From Halomarina salina (GTDB lineage Archaea; Halobacteriota; Halobacteria; Halobacteriales; Haloarculaceae), in contig NZ_JALLGW010000001.1 of the NCBI RefSeq assembly GCF_023074835.1, forward strand, positions 2,232,001-2,296,000: DNA of 64,000 nucleotides, read 5' to 3'. The translations under genes were made by a program, and so were the position numbers. The notes beneath the pieces are model-generated. The model did not search any database, had not been told where the DNA came from, and saw only the letters and a program-made list of their open reading frames with translations. Shown in pieces: positions 33,459-42,316 of this stretch; position 1 is the first letter of the stretch; every line of letters begins with the position of its first letter.

Positions 33459-34484
33459 TCAGGAGCGCTGCTGGGTCACCCGTCCCTGCTCCCGTTCGAG
33501 GGCGGCCAGCGTCTTCTCGCCGAGTTTGACGAGGTGACAGAGCGGGTTTCCGGGGTAGACCAGCGGGTTCTCCAGCACCCCGACGAGCAGCCCGGTGAAC
33601 GGCGCTTCGACGAAGACGCTCTCGGCGCGGAACGGGTCGGCGATGGAACAGATGGTGTCGCCCTCGTAGACGAGCGCCCCTCGCTCGTAGTGCATGTCGA
33701 CGAGGCCGCCGACGTCGGAGCGGAGCCAGGTCTTCTCGTCGGAGTCCTCGATGACGGTCCGCCAGCCCGGCCAGCGGACCGCCTCCCCCTCGCGCATCCC
33801 GAACTCGGCGAGGACGCTCTTCACGCCGTCGAGCGCCCGGTCGATGAGGCCGCGCTGGAACCGGTGGGCCTCCCCCATCTCGATGGTGATGGTCGGCGTC
33901 TCTGCCTCGGTCGCCTCCCGCCTGAGCGTCCCGTCCGGCCCCTCTCCGGCGAGGATGACGTTCGAGGCGAACGCGTTGGCGAGCCGCTCGACGTTCGGGT
34001 CGTCGAGGTTCGCCCGAACGTGGAGCATGTTCGTCCGGCCGCGCGTCGAGGTGTGGAAGTCCAGGCCGAGGTCACACGGTTCGATGAAGTTCCGGAAGAT
34101 GCGGTGGGCCATACGCTTCGCACCGGTCGACGTCTCGCGGCCGGGGAACGAGCGGTTCAGGTCGCGGTCGTAGATGGGGAGGTAGCGCTGCTGGGCGATG
34201 AACGCGGGGACGTTCAGGACGGGCAGGCAGACGAGCGTCCCCCGGAGGTTCGTGTGGTCCCACGAGTGGGCCACCTCCCGGACCACCTCGATGCCGTTGA
34301 GTTCGTCGCCGTGGGCCGCGGCGCTGAGGAACACCGTCGGACCGGGCCGCTCGCCGTTGACGACGGTGACCGGGATGCGGACCGGGTCACCGAGGTACGT
34401 CTCGCTGACGCTGTATCGGAGGTTCTGGATCTCGCCGGGGGCGACCGTCCCACCGTTGTAGGTGAACGGTTCGGCCTCTGTCAT
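33459..34484 (-). CDS. M14-family zinc deacylase (succinylglutamate desuccinylase/aspartoacylase type)
   Basis: 341 residues. Zinc ligands His58 and Glu61 in AAAHGDELNG and His144 in LDFHTSTRG; substrate Arg/Asn segment DRDLNRSFPG (107-116); likely general base Glu202 in TITIEMGEA. C-terminal beta barrel-like domain 250-341. The family removes acyl groups from amino-acid-type amides. It is divergent from the RimK-retropepsin gene (150 bases between ATGs), both apparently leaderless (minus TATA GCTTATGG near 34508-34515), which suggests one acts on products of the other. M14 is adopted from the ligand pattern; the substrate is unknown. Confidence 0.9.
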   Translation of the reverse strand: MTEAEPFTYNGGTVAPGEIQNLRYSVSETYLGDPVRIPVTVVNGERPGPTVFLSAAAHGDELNGIEVVREVAHSWDHTNLRGTLVCLPVLNVPAFIAQQRYLPIYDRDLNRSFPGRETSTGAKRMAHRIFRNFIEPCDLGLDFHTSTRGRTNMLHVRANLDDPNVERLANAFASNVILAGEGPDGTLRREATEAETPTITIEMGEAHRFQRGLIDRALDGVKSVLAEFGMREGEAVRWPGWRTVIEDSDEKTWLRSDVGGLVDMHYERGALVYEGDTICSIADPFRAESVFVEAPFTGLLVGVLENPLVYPGNPLCHLVKLGEKTLAALEREQGRVTQQRS

Positions 34485-34604
34485 ACGATTTCACGGCCCC
34501 GACCCACCATAAGCGCGCCGTCACAGTATTGAGCGGGTCGGGGAGCGACGGTCCGGCCGTCGACCGGGCGACCCGTCCAGTCGCGAACGCACGCTATCGG
34601 CACG

Positions 34605-34612
34605 GTTTTTAC
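34605..34612 (+). promoter_or_regulatory. TATA box for the RimK-retropepsin gene
   Basis: GTTTTTACC lies about 23-31 bases before the ATG at 34635; the message would be leaderless. Confidence 0.55.
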
Positions 34613-34634
34613 CGACCGACCGGTTCGTCCCGGT

Positions 34635-35993
34635 ATGTCCACCGACGACGATCGAGTACGTGTCGGCGTTCTCTCACTACACAACAGCAAGGAGACGAAG
34701 GCCATCCTCAACGCGGTCGAGGACCTCGGCCACAAGGGTGAGTGGCTCCGACAGGAGAACACGGCGGTCAACATCGAGGAGGGGGAGGTCATCATCGAAC
34801 CGGACGTGGACATCATCGCGAACCGCCTCCTGCTCTCGAACACCGAGGAACCCGCCGAGGGGCTGGGACTGGCGACGACGTTCAACCGCCTGCGCCCGAT
34901 GCTCAACCAGCCCGGTGCGGTGCTGACGGCCATCCACAAGTTCGCGACGGCGGTCACGCTCGCCGACTGGAACATCAACGTGCCCGACGCACTGCTCGCC
35001 CTCTCGAACGACCGCCTCAACGCCGGTCGAGAGCGCTTCGGCGACGAGGGCGTCTACAAGACCGCCATCGGTACCCACGGCGGCGGGACGTGGAAGGTGG
35101 ACCTGACCGAACCCGTCAACCCGAAGGTGGGCAACCGACAGGCGTTCCTGCAGGACTTCATCGAGCGCGACTCCGAACTCCACCGCGACCTGCGGGTCTA
35201 CACCGTCGGCGAGCAGGTCATCGGCGCGATGCACCGCTTCGCCCCCGAGGGCGACTGGCGGACGAACGTCGCCCTCGGCGGCGCTGTCGAGGACATGACC
35301 GACGAGATGCCCGAGGTGGCGAAGGAGACGGCGCTGTACGCCGCCGAGGTCATCGGCCTCGACTACGCGGGCGTCGACCTCATCGAGGGCGAGGACGGCT
35401 GGTACGTCCTCGAGGTGAATCCGACGGCCGGGTTCAAGGGCCTCTACCAGGCGACGGGTCGCTCGCCTGCTCCCTACATCGCCCAGATGGCTATCGAGCG
35501 TGCCGGCGGCGAGGTCGACGAGGACCGCGTGGACGACCTCGCGGCGACGCTCGACGACTCGACGCCGTCGTGCAAGCCCCGGATGCCCGCGACCCACCGC
35601 GAGGACACGCCGCTCATCGGCTACATCGAGGAGGTGGTCGCCTCGGGGACCAGCGGGTCGGTCACCGCGCTGGCGAAGTCCGACACGGGCGCGACCCGGA
35701 CGAGCATCGACACCTCGCTGGCAGCCGAGATCGGCGCCGGCCCCATCAAGAGCATGACGCGCGTGAAGTCGGGGAGCGTGAAGGGGGGGAAGGCTCGCCC
35801 CGTCGTCGACCTCGTCATCGGTATCGGGGGGCGACAGCACACCGTCACCGCGAGCGTCGAGGACCGGTCGCACATGGACTACCCGCTGTTGCTGGGCCGC
35901 GACATCCTCCAGCACTACCAGGTCGACGTCCGAAAGCGCGCCGACAGCGACTCCGGCGCGTCGGACGACGACGAAGAGATGCTGGAGGAGTAG
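34635..35993 (+). CDS. RimK-type ATP-grasp ligase fused to a retropepsin-like (RimB/ATP-dependent-protease type) domain
   Basis: 452 residues. Residues 1-300 are an ATP-grasp ligase of the RimK/glutathione-synthetase family: the Mg/ATP loop LEVNPTAGFKG (259-269) and YKTAIGTHGGGTWKVD. After a linker (300-325), residues 328-430 form a single-chain retropepsin-like domain: ALAKSDTGATRTSIDT contains the DTGA catalytic motif at 350-353, and YPLLLGRDIL (417-426) is the hydrophobic-hydrophobic-Gly fold signature. The ligase part should join a carboxylate, such as glutamate, to an amine; the aspartyl domain is of the type found as a separate protein (RimB) near RimK. Very acidic C-terminus. Divergent from an M14 deacylase. 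Confidence 0.9.
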   Translation: MSTDDDRVRVGVLSLHNSKETKAILNAVEDLGHKGEWLRQENTAVNIEEGEVIIEPDVDIIANRLLLSNTEEPAEGLGLATTFNRLRPMLNQPGAVLTAIHKFATAVTLADWNINVPDALLALSNDRLNAGRERFGDEGVYKTAIGTHGGGTWKVDLTEPVNPKVGNRQAFLQDFIERDSELHRDLRVYTVGEQVIGAMHRFAPEGDWRTNVALGGAVEDMTDEMPEVAKETALYAAEVIGLDYAGVDLIEGEDGWYVLEVNPTAGFKGLYQATGRSPAPYIAQMAIERAGGEVDEDRVDDLAATLDDSTPSCKPRMPATHREDTPLIGYIEEVVASGTSGSVTALAKSDTGATRTSIDTSLAAEIGAGPIKSMTRVKSGSVKGGKARPVVDLVIGIGGRQHTVTASVEDRSHMDYPLLLGRDILQHYQVDVRKRADSDSGASDDDEEMLEE

Positions 35994-36014
35994 CGCGGTT
36001 CGGAGAGAGCGGGT

Positions 36015-36641
36015 TCAGGACTCGTACTCTGCCCAGAGGAGTCGTGTCGCGTAGGACCGGTAGGGTCTCCAGTTCTCCGCGATCCGGTGCATCTCCTCTC
36101 TGCTCTCCGCCCCGTACAGGTTCTCTATCGCGCGTCGAACGGCGAGGTCCCCGATAGGAAACACGTCCTCACGCCCGAGCGGGAACAGGAGGAACATGCG
36201 AGCGGTCCACTCACCGATCCCCTTGATCTCGGTGAGGCGTTCGACGACCTCCTCGTCGGTGTAGTCCGCCAACCCCTCGCGGGTGAGGTCGTGCTCCTGG
36301 AACGCTCTGGCAGCGTTCTGGATGTAGTCGATCTTCCGCCGCGAGAGGCCCGCGTCGTGGAGTTCGTCTTCGTCTGCTGCGAGCACGGTCTCCGGCGTGA
36401 CGTCGTGGTCGAGGACGTCGTAGAACCGCTCTCGCACTGCGGCGGCACTGGCGGTCGATAGCTGCTGGTTGTTTATCGATATCACCAGTCTCTCGAACTC
36501 GTCCCAGTCGGTTTCGCTGTACGGGTCGTGCTTCTCGACGAGCTTCGCCATCACCGGGTCCTCCCGGAGTACCTCCTCGAGCGTGCGTTCCGCGACCGTT
36601 TCTGCTCCCTGCCCGGCCCCCGTCTCCGACTGGTCGGTCAT
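36015..36641 (-). CDS. alkA: DNA-3-methyladenine glycosylase (AlkA-like, HhH-GPD)
   Basis: 208 residues from [10 protein letters not shown]. The HhH-GPD core is clear: LTEIKGIGEWTARMFLLFPLG (helix-hairpin-helix) and VFPIGDLAVRRA with the catalytic Asp. An N-terminal helical domain LVISINNQQLSTASAAAVRERF places it with AlkA2/AlkA-type enzymes that remove alkylated purines. No Fe-S cluster Cys set. Starts inside the stop of cysE (TGATG overlap), so the two are transcribed together, cysE first. Confidence 0.9.
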   Translation of the reverse strand: MTDQSETGAGQGAETVAERTLEEVLREDPVMAKLVEKHDPYSETDWDEFERLVISINNQQLSTASAAAVRERFYDVLDHDVTPETVLAADEDELHDAGLSRRKIDYIQNAARAFQEHDLTREGLADYTDEEVVERLTEIKGIGEWTARMFLLFPLGREDVFPIGDLAVRRAIENLYGAESREEMHRIAENWRPYRSYATRLLWAEYES

Positions 36642-37207
36642 CAGTCCTCGTTCGGGTTCGAACACCGTGGATGCTGTGATAGCGGCGGTTCCGCCGACTC
36701 GCCGATGGGTCGAGCCGGGTTCCCGGCGACGGTCGTCCCGGGGGCGACGTCGTCGACGACGACCGCTCCCGCCCCGACGGTCGCCCCCTCGCCGACCGTA
36801 ATGTCGCCGACGAGCGTCGCGTTCGCGCCGACCGTCACGCCGTCTTCGAGCGTCGGGTGGCGCTTGACGGGTTCGGGCGAGTTCCCCCCGAGCGTGACGC
36901 CGTGGAACAACTGCACGTCGTCGCCGAGTTCGGCCGTCTCGCCGACGACGACGCCCATCCCGTGGTCGATGAACACGCGCCGACCCAGCGTCGCGCCGGG
37001 GTGTATCTCGACGCCCGTCAGCACACGTGTCAGGTGCGAGAGAACACGCGCGGCCAGGGGGTGGCCGCCGTTGAGTAGCCGACTGGCGACCCGGTACAAC
37101 CAGACGGCGTGGACGCCGGGGTAGGTGAGCACCACTTCGCGGGCGCTCTTCGCGGCGGGGTCGTTCGTGAGTGCGGTGCGGACGTCTTCGCGGAGTCTGT
37201 CGAACAT
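36641..37207 (-). CDS. cysE: serine O-acetyltransferase
   Basis: 188 residues. N-terminal helices ([30 protein letters not shown]) then left-handed beta-helix hexapeptides with [22 protein letters not shown], whose His/Asp are catalytic. Makes O-acetylserine, the first committed step to cysteine. The C-terminus [20 protein letters not shown] is short. ATG at 37207; long upstream in-frame reading is shadow. No cysK neighbour; coupled to the glycosylase downstream by a one-base overlap. Confidence 0.93.
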   Translation of the reverse strand: MFDRLREDVRTALTNDPAAKSAREVVLTYPGVHAVWLYRVASRLLNGGHPLAARVLSHLTRVLTGVEIHPGATLGRRVFIDHGMGVVVGETAELGDDVQLFHGVTLGGNSPEPVKRHPTLEDGVTVGANATLVGDITVGEGATVGAGAVVVDDVAPGTTVAGNPARPIGESAEPPLSQHPRCSNPNED

Positions 37208-37522
37208 CGTGTGTGGAGACTGGTGGTGGTTGGCCGGCGGACCGACGACGGGCGAGAAGGAACTCAACAGCGACAGCACGGACGCACGAACGAACGGTGA
37301 GCGAGCGACCGACTGCGACTGATGCTGTCGCGCATACCGGAGTATTCGAGTGTGCAGGCAAAAGCGTGGCGAGGTTGTGAGAAAGTGGTGGGCAGTGGGC
37401 ATGAAGGTGTCTCCCTGTCTGCAAATTGCCCCTCACTGTCGTCGATTTCGACAGACTCGTGCCGCGAGTCTAACAGTCTCAGTTGACGGATGACAGTATC
37501 GAATAGCCTTCCAACCACAGGT
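37208..37522. other. 315-base intergenic stretch between cysE and a convergent lipoprotein gene
   Basis: No gene. Positions 37330-37345 have a weak dyad (CATACCGGAGTATTCG). The composition changes here from high GC to markedly lower GC at about 37320, marking the border of the two-lipoprotein segment. Confidence 0.4.
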
Positions 37523-38038
37523 TTACGAACACCGTTCGTGTAGGCCCACGCCATACGGCGCAATCTCCGTTTCCACAGAGATGAAGTCGTACCCACCACA
37601 GTTCTTCATGAAATAGTCCGTGATGTGTGAGTTCTCGTCGTAGACGACGATGAGAAACAGAGAGTCAACAGGCCGGTTGCGGACTTCTCGTTCGACGACC
37701 TCGCCGGGCCCAATGGTTAGATTGGCAACAAAGCGCGCTGGTTCGGGGTCGACACTCGTATAGTGATACCCATCGGTGGGTTCGGCGGAGAGTGAATATC
37801 CATCGACTTTCCTACTATGACTTTTCCCATCGTTACGACGAATATCGAGTGTGGTTGAGGTGTTGACGAGGAATATCTCGACGGTGTACGTGGTGTTCAC
37901 TGAACTGTTCCCGATGAGTTCGATAGGTGCCTCCTGCGTTCGCGGCGCGTCGGAGAGCACGCCACTGCATCCCGCCAACGGCACCAGTAGTAGCAGGAAG
38001 GTGACCACGAGACGAACCGACGAGCGACCAGTGAACAT
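37523..38038 (-). CDS. lipoprotein of unknown function
   Basis: 171 residues. Signal peptide with lipobox LAGC (about residues 9-24), no twin arginine, so Sec-type export. The mature part has many Thr/Asn/Val beta-type segments (YTVEIFLVNTSTTLDI, NLTIGPGEVVEREVRNR), likely an immunoglobulin-like fold. Cys in MKNCGGYD and HERCS could form a disulfide. Lower GC than neighbours. Divergent from a second lipoprotein 170 bases away. No family recognised. Confidence 0.7.
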   Translation of the reverse strand: MFTGRSSVRLVVTFLLLLVPLAGCSGVLSDAPRTQEAPIELIGNSSVNTTYTVEIFLVNTSTTLDIRRNDGKSHSRKVDGYSLSAEPTDGYHYTSVDPEPARFVANLTIGPGEVVEREVRNRPVDSLFLIVVYDENSHITDYFMKNCGGYDFISVETEIAPYGVGLHERCS

Positions 38039-38103
38039 CAGAGAGTGTATTTCAGTAGATACTGTCGCCTGACTAATAGCTGCGGGACACGCGGTCGAAT
38101 GAG

Positions 38104-38126
38104 AGACTCACGCTCTGAGTGTATCA
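38104..38126. repeat. left copy of a 23-bp imperfect direct repeat
   Basis: AGACTCACGCTCTGAGTGT followed by ATCA. It matches the copy at 38629-38651 at 20 of 23 positions and lies between the two lipoprotein genes. ACTCA-CGCTC-TGAGT inside it is also a small hairpin. Confidence 0.55.
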
Positions 38127-38207
38127 AACGGGGTTAGCGCCAGACGCGTGCCGCGAGGGGGTCATTCTCCGCAGAAGATATTTACCACTCGTTGATTGAT
38201 GCACCGT

Positions 38208-38630
38208 ATGAAACGTCGTGCCCTCCTCGCCGTGATTGGGGCAGCCGCTACTGGTGGTTGTTCAAGTGTGTCTGGAGTGTTCGGGGGTGACGTGGAGGAG
38301 GGGATGACGGTGAGTTCCGAATACACTTGCATCGAATTGCAGGACCCCCCGTGCATCGCGTCGGTGACGGTCGACGAGATGGGCAACGCTACTCAACTCG
38401 TGGCAAAGGTACCCAATTCGTCTGGTACGACAGAACAACACGTCATCCCCACTGAAGGCGGCCAGTTGGAGATAGAAGGATTACGCCCCGAGCAGGAAGT
38501 GGAGTTGTATGCGAAGCGGGATGACAAGACGATTCTGTTTCAGAAGGTCCCAACACCCGAACAGCGCAAGCGTGAGCTTCCCCTGAGCAACTCTTCGGAC
38601 AGTCCCCACTCAACTACTCAGTCCCGATAG
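38208..38630 (+). CDS. small Tat/lipobox lipoprotein of unknown function
   Basis: 140 residues from MKRRALLAVIG (38208); ATG at 38199 is an alternative. The start is set by TATA-like GATATTTACC at about 38177-38186, 22-31 bases upstream. The N-terminus KRRALLAVIGAAATGGC has twin arginines and a lipobox. The mature part has short beta-strands (QLEIEGLRPEQEVELYAKRDD) and a Ser-rich tail. Cysteines in YTCIELQDPPC probably form a disulfide. Bounded by the direct repeats at 38104 and 38629 and of lower GC than surrounding genes, suggesting later acquisition. Confidence 0.65.
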   Translation: MKRRALLAVIGAAATGGCSSVSGVFGGDVEEGMTVSSEYTCIELQDPPCIASVTVDEMGNATQLVAKVPNSSGTTEQHVIPTEGGQLEIEGLRPEQEVELYAKRDDKTILFQKVPTPEQRKRELPLSNSSDSPHSTTQSR

Positions 38631-38651
38631 ACTCACACTCTCGGTGTATCA
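38629..38651. repeat. right copy of the 23-bp imperfect direct repeat
   Basis: AGACTCACACTCTCGGTGT then ATCA; overlaps the stop codon of the lipoprotein gene by two bases. Distance between copies is 525 bases. Confidence 0.55.
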
Positions 38652-38821
38652 GCTGAATCGGCGAATATGATTCCGAAGTAAATACCCTTCTCAGATGGGT
38701 ATTCGCGCGAGTGGAACGAGCGCGATTCACCGTGAGGCGCGCGAGCGCGCCGACCGGTTTTTCAGTCCAAGATGCTCCGAGAATCGGGTCCCTTCGCGAC
38801 CCCGACGAAGAGGACCGTGAT

Positions 38822-39976
38822 TCAGAAGCCCTTGCCGAGCAGTTCGCGCGCGATGATGTTCTTCTGGATCTCCGAGGTACCCTCGTAGATCTGCGTGATC
38901 TTCGCGTCGCGGTAGAGGCGTTCGGCGTCGAAGTCGTTGACGTAGCCGGCCCCGCCGTGAATCTGGACGCACTCGTTGGCCGCGTCGACGGCGACGCGGG
39001 AGGCGTACTCCTTGGCCATCGAGGCGAGCGTCGTCAGCTGGTCGTCGGAGTTGTCGACCGACCACGCGCTCTTGTAGGTGAGCTGACGGGCGGCCTCGGT
39101 GCGGGTGTGGATGTCGGCGAGCTTGTGCTGGATGGCCTGGAAGTCGCCGATGGGGCGGCCGAACTGCTCGCGCTCCTTGGCGTAGTCCAGCGCGCGGTCA
39201 CACGCGCCCTTGGCGATGCCGACGCCCTGCGCGGCGACCATCGTCCGGGTCACGTCGAAGAAGTTCATGAGCTGGAGGAACCCCATCCCGCGCGTGCCCA
39301 CGAGGTTCTCCTCGGGGACGCGCAGGTCGTCGAAGATGAGCTCCGCCGTGTCGCTGGCGCGGATGCCGAGTTTGCCCGTAATCTTCTCGCTCTTGAAGCC
39401 GTCCCGGTCGGACTCGACGACGATCTGCGAGAAGCCGTTGTAGCGACCCTCGGCCTCGGGGTCGGTCTTGCACATGACGACGAAGAAGTCGCCGACCGAG
39501 CCGTTGGTGATCCACATCTTGTTGCCGTTGAGGACCCACTCGTCGCCGTCCTTCTCGGCGGTCGTGGAGACCGACGACACGTCCGAACCGGTGTCGGGTT
39601 CGGAGATGGCCGCGCCCATGATGGCCTCGCCGCTGGCGACCGGTTCGAGGTACTGCTCCTTCTGCTCCTCCGTCCCGTACTCCATGATGGCGTCGGAGCC
39701 GAACGTCGTCGCCGTGATGGACAGCGCGATGCCGGGGTCGACGGCGAACATCTCCTCGACGATGAGCGCGGTTTCGAGCGCGTTGTAGCCCGCACCACCG
39801 TACTCCATGGGGATGTTCGCGCCGGTCAGCCCCATCTCGGCGGCCGTCTCCAGCACCTCGTGGGGGAACTTCTCGTCGACGTCGTACTCCTGGGCGACGG
39901 GGGCGATCTCGTTCTCCGCGAAGCGGCGGACCTCCTCTTTGATCTGTTTCTGCTCGTCGCTGAGCTGATAATCCAT
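38822..39976 (-). CDS. acyl-CoA dehydrogenase
   Basis: 384 residues, start [12 protein letters not shown]. The usual motifs: [44 protein letters not shown] and the C-terminal [11 protein letters not shown] with its Glu base. It differs from the 931-2049 enzyme in the FAD loop (EPDTGSD rather than EPGAGSN), so the two probably handle different acyl chains. Divergent from the fused HBD/hydratase gene (119 bases between starts); with 43783 it belongs to beta-oxidation. TTATGTGTC (minus) at about 40000-40008 may be its TATA. Confidence 0.95.
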   Translation of the reverse strand: MDYQLSDEQKQIKEEVRRFAENEIAPVAQEYDVDEKFPHEVLETAAEMGLTGANIPMEYGGAGYNALETALIVEEMFAVDPGIALSITATTFGSDAIMEYGTEEQKEQYLEPVASGEAIMGAAISEPDTGSDVSSVSTTAEKDGDEWVLNGNKMWITNGSVGDFFVVMCKTDPEAEGRYNGFSQIVVESDRDGFKSEKITGKLGIRASDTAELIFDDLRVPEENLVGTRGMGFLQLMNFFDVTRTMVAAQGVGIAKGACDRALDYAKEREQFGRPIGDFQAIQHKLADIHTRTEAARQLTYKSAWSVDNSDDQLTTLASMAKEYASRVAVDAANECVQIHGGAGYVNDFDAERLYRDAKITQIYEGTSEIQKNIIARELLGKGF

Positions 39977-40095
39977 GACAGTCGCTCTCTCCCGGCGACA
40001 CATAACCGTTTCCCGACGGTTTTCAACGGGCTAGGAGTTTCTGTCGGGTGGATGGGAAACGTTGAACACGGCCCGCCAAGTGGGGCCAGTTGTCT

Positions 40096-42063
40096 ATGAA
40101 CGCCGACGACATCCAGACCATCGCCGTCCTCGGTGCTGGCAACATGGGCCACGGTATCGCCGAGGTGGCGGCCATGGCCGGCTACGACGTCAACCTCCGC
40201 GACATCAACGAGGAGTTCGTCCAGAACGGCTACGACCAGATCGAGTGGTCGCTCGGCAAACTCGCCGACAACGACCAGTTGAGCGAGGAGGAGGCCGACG
40301 CCGCGCTCGACCGCATCACCCCGCTCGTCGAGATGAGCGAGGCCGTCTCGGACGTCGACGTCGTCATCGAGGCGGTGCCCGAGAAGATGGACATCAAACA
40401 GGACGTGTACGGCGACGTGGAGGAGTACGCGCCCGACCGCGCTATCCTCGCGTCCAACACGTCGTCGCTGTCCATCACTGACCTGTCGGAGGTCACCGAG
40501 CGTCCCGAGCAGTTCTGCGGGATGCACTTCTTCAACCCGCCCGTGCGGATGCAGCTCGTCGAGGTAATCTCCGGGGCACACACGGCCGACGAGACGCTGG
40601 AGGCCATCGAGGACCTGTCTGAGTCGTTCGGCAAGACGCCCGTCCGCGTCCGCAAGGACGAACCGGGGTTCATCGTCAACCGCGTCCTCGTTCCGCTGAT
40701 GAACGAGGCGTGCTGGATCGTCTCGGAGGACGACGCCACGATGGCCGAGGTCGACTCGACCGTCAAGTACGACATCGGCCTCCCGATGGGCGCGTTCGAA
40801 CTCGGCGACCAGGTGGGCAACGACGTCACCTACCACGTGCTGGAGTACATGTACGAGACGCTCGGCGAGGCGTACGAACCGGCGCCGCTCCTCGAAGAGG
40901 TCGTCGAGGAGGAGCGCTACGGCAAGAAGTCCGGCGAGGGGTTCTACGACTACGAGAACGGCGACGGCGCGGACGTCCCGACCGACGAGGGCCGCGAGGA
41001 CGTCAAGCACCGACTGCTCGCGACGATGGCCAACGAGGTCGGGAACCTCGTCGGGCAGGACGTCGCCCCGCCCCGCGACATCGACCAGGCCGTGATGCTC
41101 GGCGCTGGCTACCCCGACGGCCCCGCGAAGATGGCCGACGAGGCGGGTCTCGACACGCTCGTCGAGACGCTGGAGGACCTCCACGACGAGACGGGCGCGG
41201 CGCGCTACGAGGTCTCCGACGGCCTCCGCGAGGCGGCCGAGGAGGGCGGCTTCCACGGTGCCGACGACGAGGACACCGTCGAGTTCACCACCGTCTCGCT
41301 GGAGTACCCCGGCGACCAGGTCGGACAGATCGTCCTCGACCGCGAGGCCCGGATGAACACCATCAGCACGGACATGCTCGACGAACTGGCCGACGCCGTC
41401 GACGTGCTGGAAGACGACGACGACGTGCGCGCCATCCTCATCACCGGGAAGGGCGACCGCGCGTTCTCCGCGGGCGCGGACGTAAGCGCCTTCGCCTCCT
41501 CGGCGGAACCGCTCACGGGCATCGAACTCTCCCGGAAGGGCCAGCGCACGTTCGGCAAACTGGAGGAGTCGCCGCTGCCGGTCGTCGCGGGTATCGACGG
41601 CTTCGCGCTGGGTGGCGGCCTCGAACTCGCCGCCTGTGCCGACCTCCGCATCGCGTCGGACCGTTCGGAACTCGGCCTGCCGGAGCACTCCCTCGGCCTG
41701 ATTCCGGGCTGGGGCGGCACGCAGCGTCTCCAGCGCATCGTCGGCTTCGGCCGTGCGAAGGAGATCGTGTTCACCTCCGACCGGTACGACGCGGAGACGA
41801 TGTACGACTACGACTTCGTCAACGAGGTCGTCCCGTTCGGCGAGTTCGAGGAGAAGGCCCACGACCTCGCGGCGAAGATGGCACGCGGGCCGCCCGTCTC
41901 CCAGAAGCTCACGAAGCGGACGATGCTCCGTGGCTGGGAGGACCCCGACGCCGGACTCGAACTCGAAGCGCAGTCGTTCGGCCACCTGCTGGGCACCGAC
42001 GACCTGATGGAGGGCATCACGGCGTTCATGGGCGACCGAGACCCGGAGTTCGAGGGGAAGTGA
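40096..42063 (+). CDS. fused 3-hydroxyacyl-CoA dehydrogenase / enoyl-CoA hydratase
   Basis: 655 residues. Residues 1-390 are the NAD-dependent dehydrogenase: VLGAGNMGHGIAEVAAMAGYD (Rossmann), GMHFFNPPVRMQLVEV and two C-terminal helical repeats. Residues 395-655 are the hydratase: AGADVSAFAS oxyanion segment, GGGLELAACADLRIAS and EHSLGLIPGWGGTQRL with the two catalytic Glu positions. Together they run steps 2 and 3 of beta-oxidation; domain order is reversed from bacterial FadB (hydratase first). ATG at 40096; TTG at 40090 would add two residues. Confidence 0.95.
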   Translation: MNADDIQTIAVLGAGNMGHGIAEVAAMAGYDVNLRDINEEFVQNGYDQIEWSLGKLADNDQLSEEEADAALDRITPLVEMSEAVSDVDVVIEAVPEKMDIKQDVYGDVEEYAPDRAILASNTSSLSITDLSEVTERPEQFCGMHFFNPPVRMQLVEVISGAHTADETLEAIEDLSESFGKTPVRVRKDEPGFIVNRVLVPLMNEACWIVSEDDATMAEVDSTVKYDIGLPMGAFELGDQVGNDVTYHVLEYMYETLGEAYEPAPLLEEVVEEERYGKKSGEGFYDYENGDGADVPTDEGREDVKHRLLATMANEVGNLVGQDVAPPRDIDQAVMLGAGYPDGPAKMADEAGLDTLVETLEDLHDETGAARYEVSDGLREAAEEGGFHGADDEDTVEFTTVSLEYPGDQVGQIVLDREARMNTISTDMLDELADAVDVLEDDDDVRAILITGKGDRAFSAGADVSAFASSAEPLTGIELSRKGQRTFGKLEESPLPVVAGIDGFALGGGLELAACADLRIASDRSELGLPEHSLGLIPGWGGTQRLQRIVGFGRAKEIVFTSDRYDAETMYDYDFVNEVVPFGEFEEKAHDLAAKMARGPPVSQKLTKRTMLRGWEDPDAGLELEAQSFGHLLGTDDLMEGITAFMGDRDPEFEGK

Positions 42064-42111
42064 CCCGAACTCGGCCTGTGACCGCCTGACAGCCACGCGC
42101 CGAAAGACAGC

Positions 42112-42119
42112 CTTTATCA
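42112..42119 (+). promoter_or_regulatory. TATA box for the tRNA-Glu transcript
   Basis: CTTTATCA. It lies 27-34 bases before a copy of the tRNA 5' heptamer (42146) but 81-88 bases before the real tRNA 5' end, so the pre-tRNA should carry a leader of about 54 nt. Confidence 0.5.
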
Positions 42120-42145
42120 ACGGGAGGGCCGCAGTTTGATTCGTA

Positions 42146-42206
42146 GCTCGGTCGTCCCACGGAGCGAAGCGACGTGGGCACAGCGCTGAGCGAAGTGACG
42201 CTCGGT
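42146..42206. repeat. 54-bp segment between two GCTCGGT copies, upstream of tRNA-Glu
   Basis: GCTCGGT occurs at 42146-42152 and again at 42200-42206, where it begins the tRNA. Between them are two hairpins with GAGCGAAGCGA-type loops: CCCACG...CGTGGG (42156-42178) and AGCG...CGCT. This looks like an insertion that duplicated seven bases. Confidence 0.6.
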
Positions 42207-42274
42207 TGGTGTAGTCCGGCCAATCATTTCGGCCTTTCGAGCCGATGACACGGGTTCAAATCCCGTACCGAGCA
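42200..42274 (+). tRNA. tRNA-Glu (anticodon UUC)
   Basis: 75 nt. Acceptor GCTCGGT (42200-42206) pairs with ACCGAGC (42267-42273), discriminator A. Anticodon arm TCGGC / CTTTCGA / GCCGA, TTC at 42236-42238. The T arm CGGGTTCAAATCCCG is intact. No CCA encoded. The final 22 bases are repeated exactly at 42368-42389. Confidence 0.93.
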
Positions 42275-42316
42275 TTCTGCGAGGAGTATCCCGACGAGCA
42301 GATGCGCGACGAGTGG

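Noticed and set aside
39826-42120. 764-residue open frame on the minus strand opposite the HBD/hydratase fusion
   Set aside because: Antisense of an unmistakable gene and of an acyl-CoA dehydrogenase start; no own motifs.
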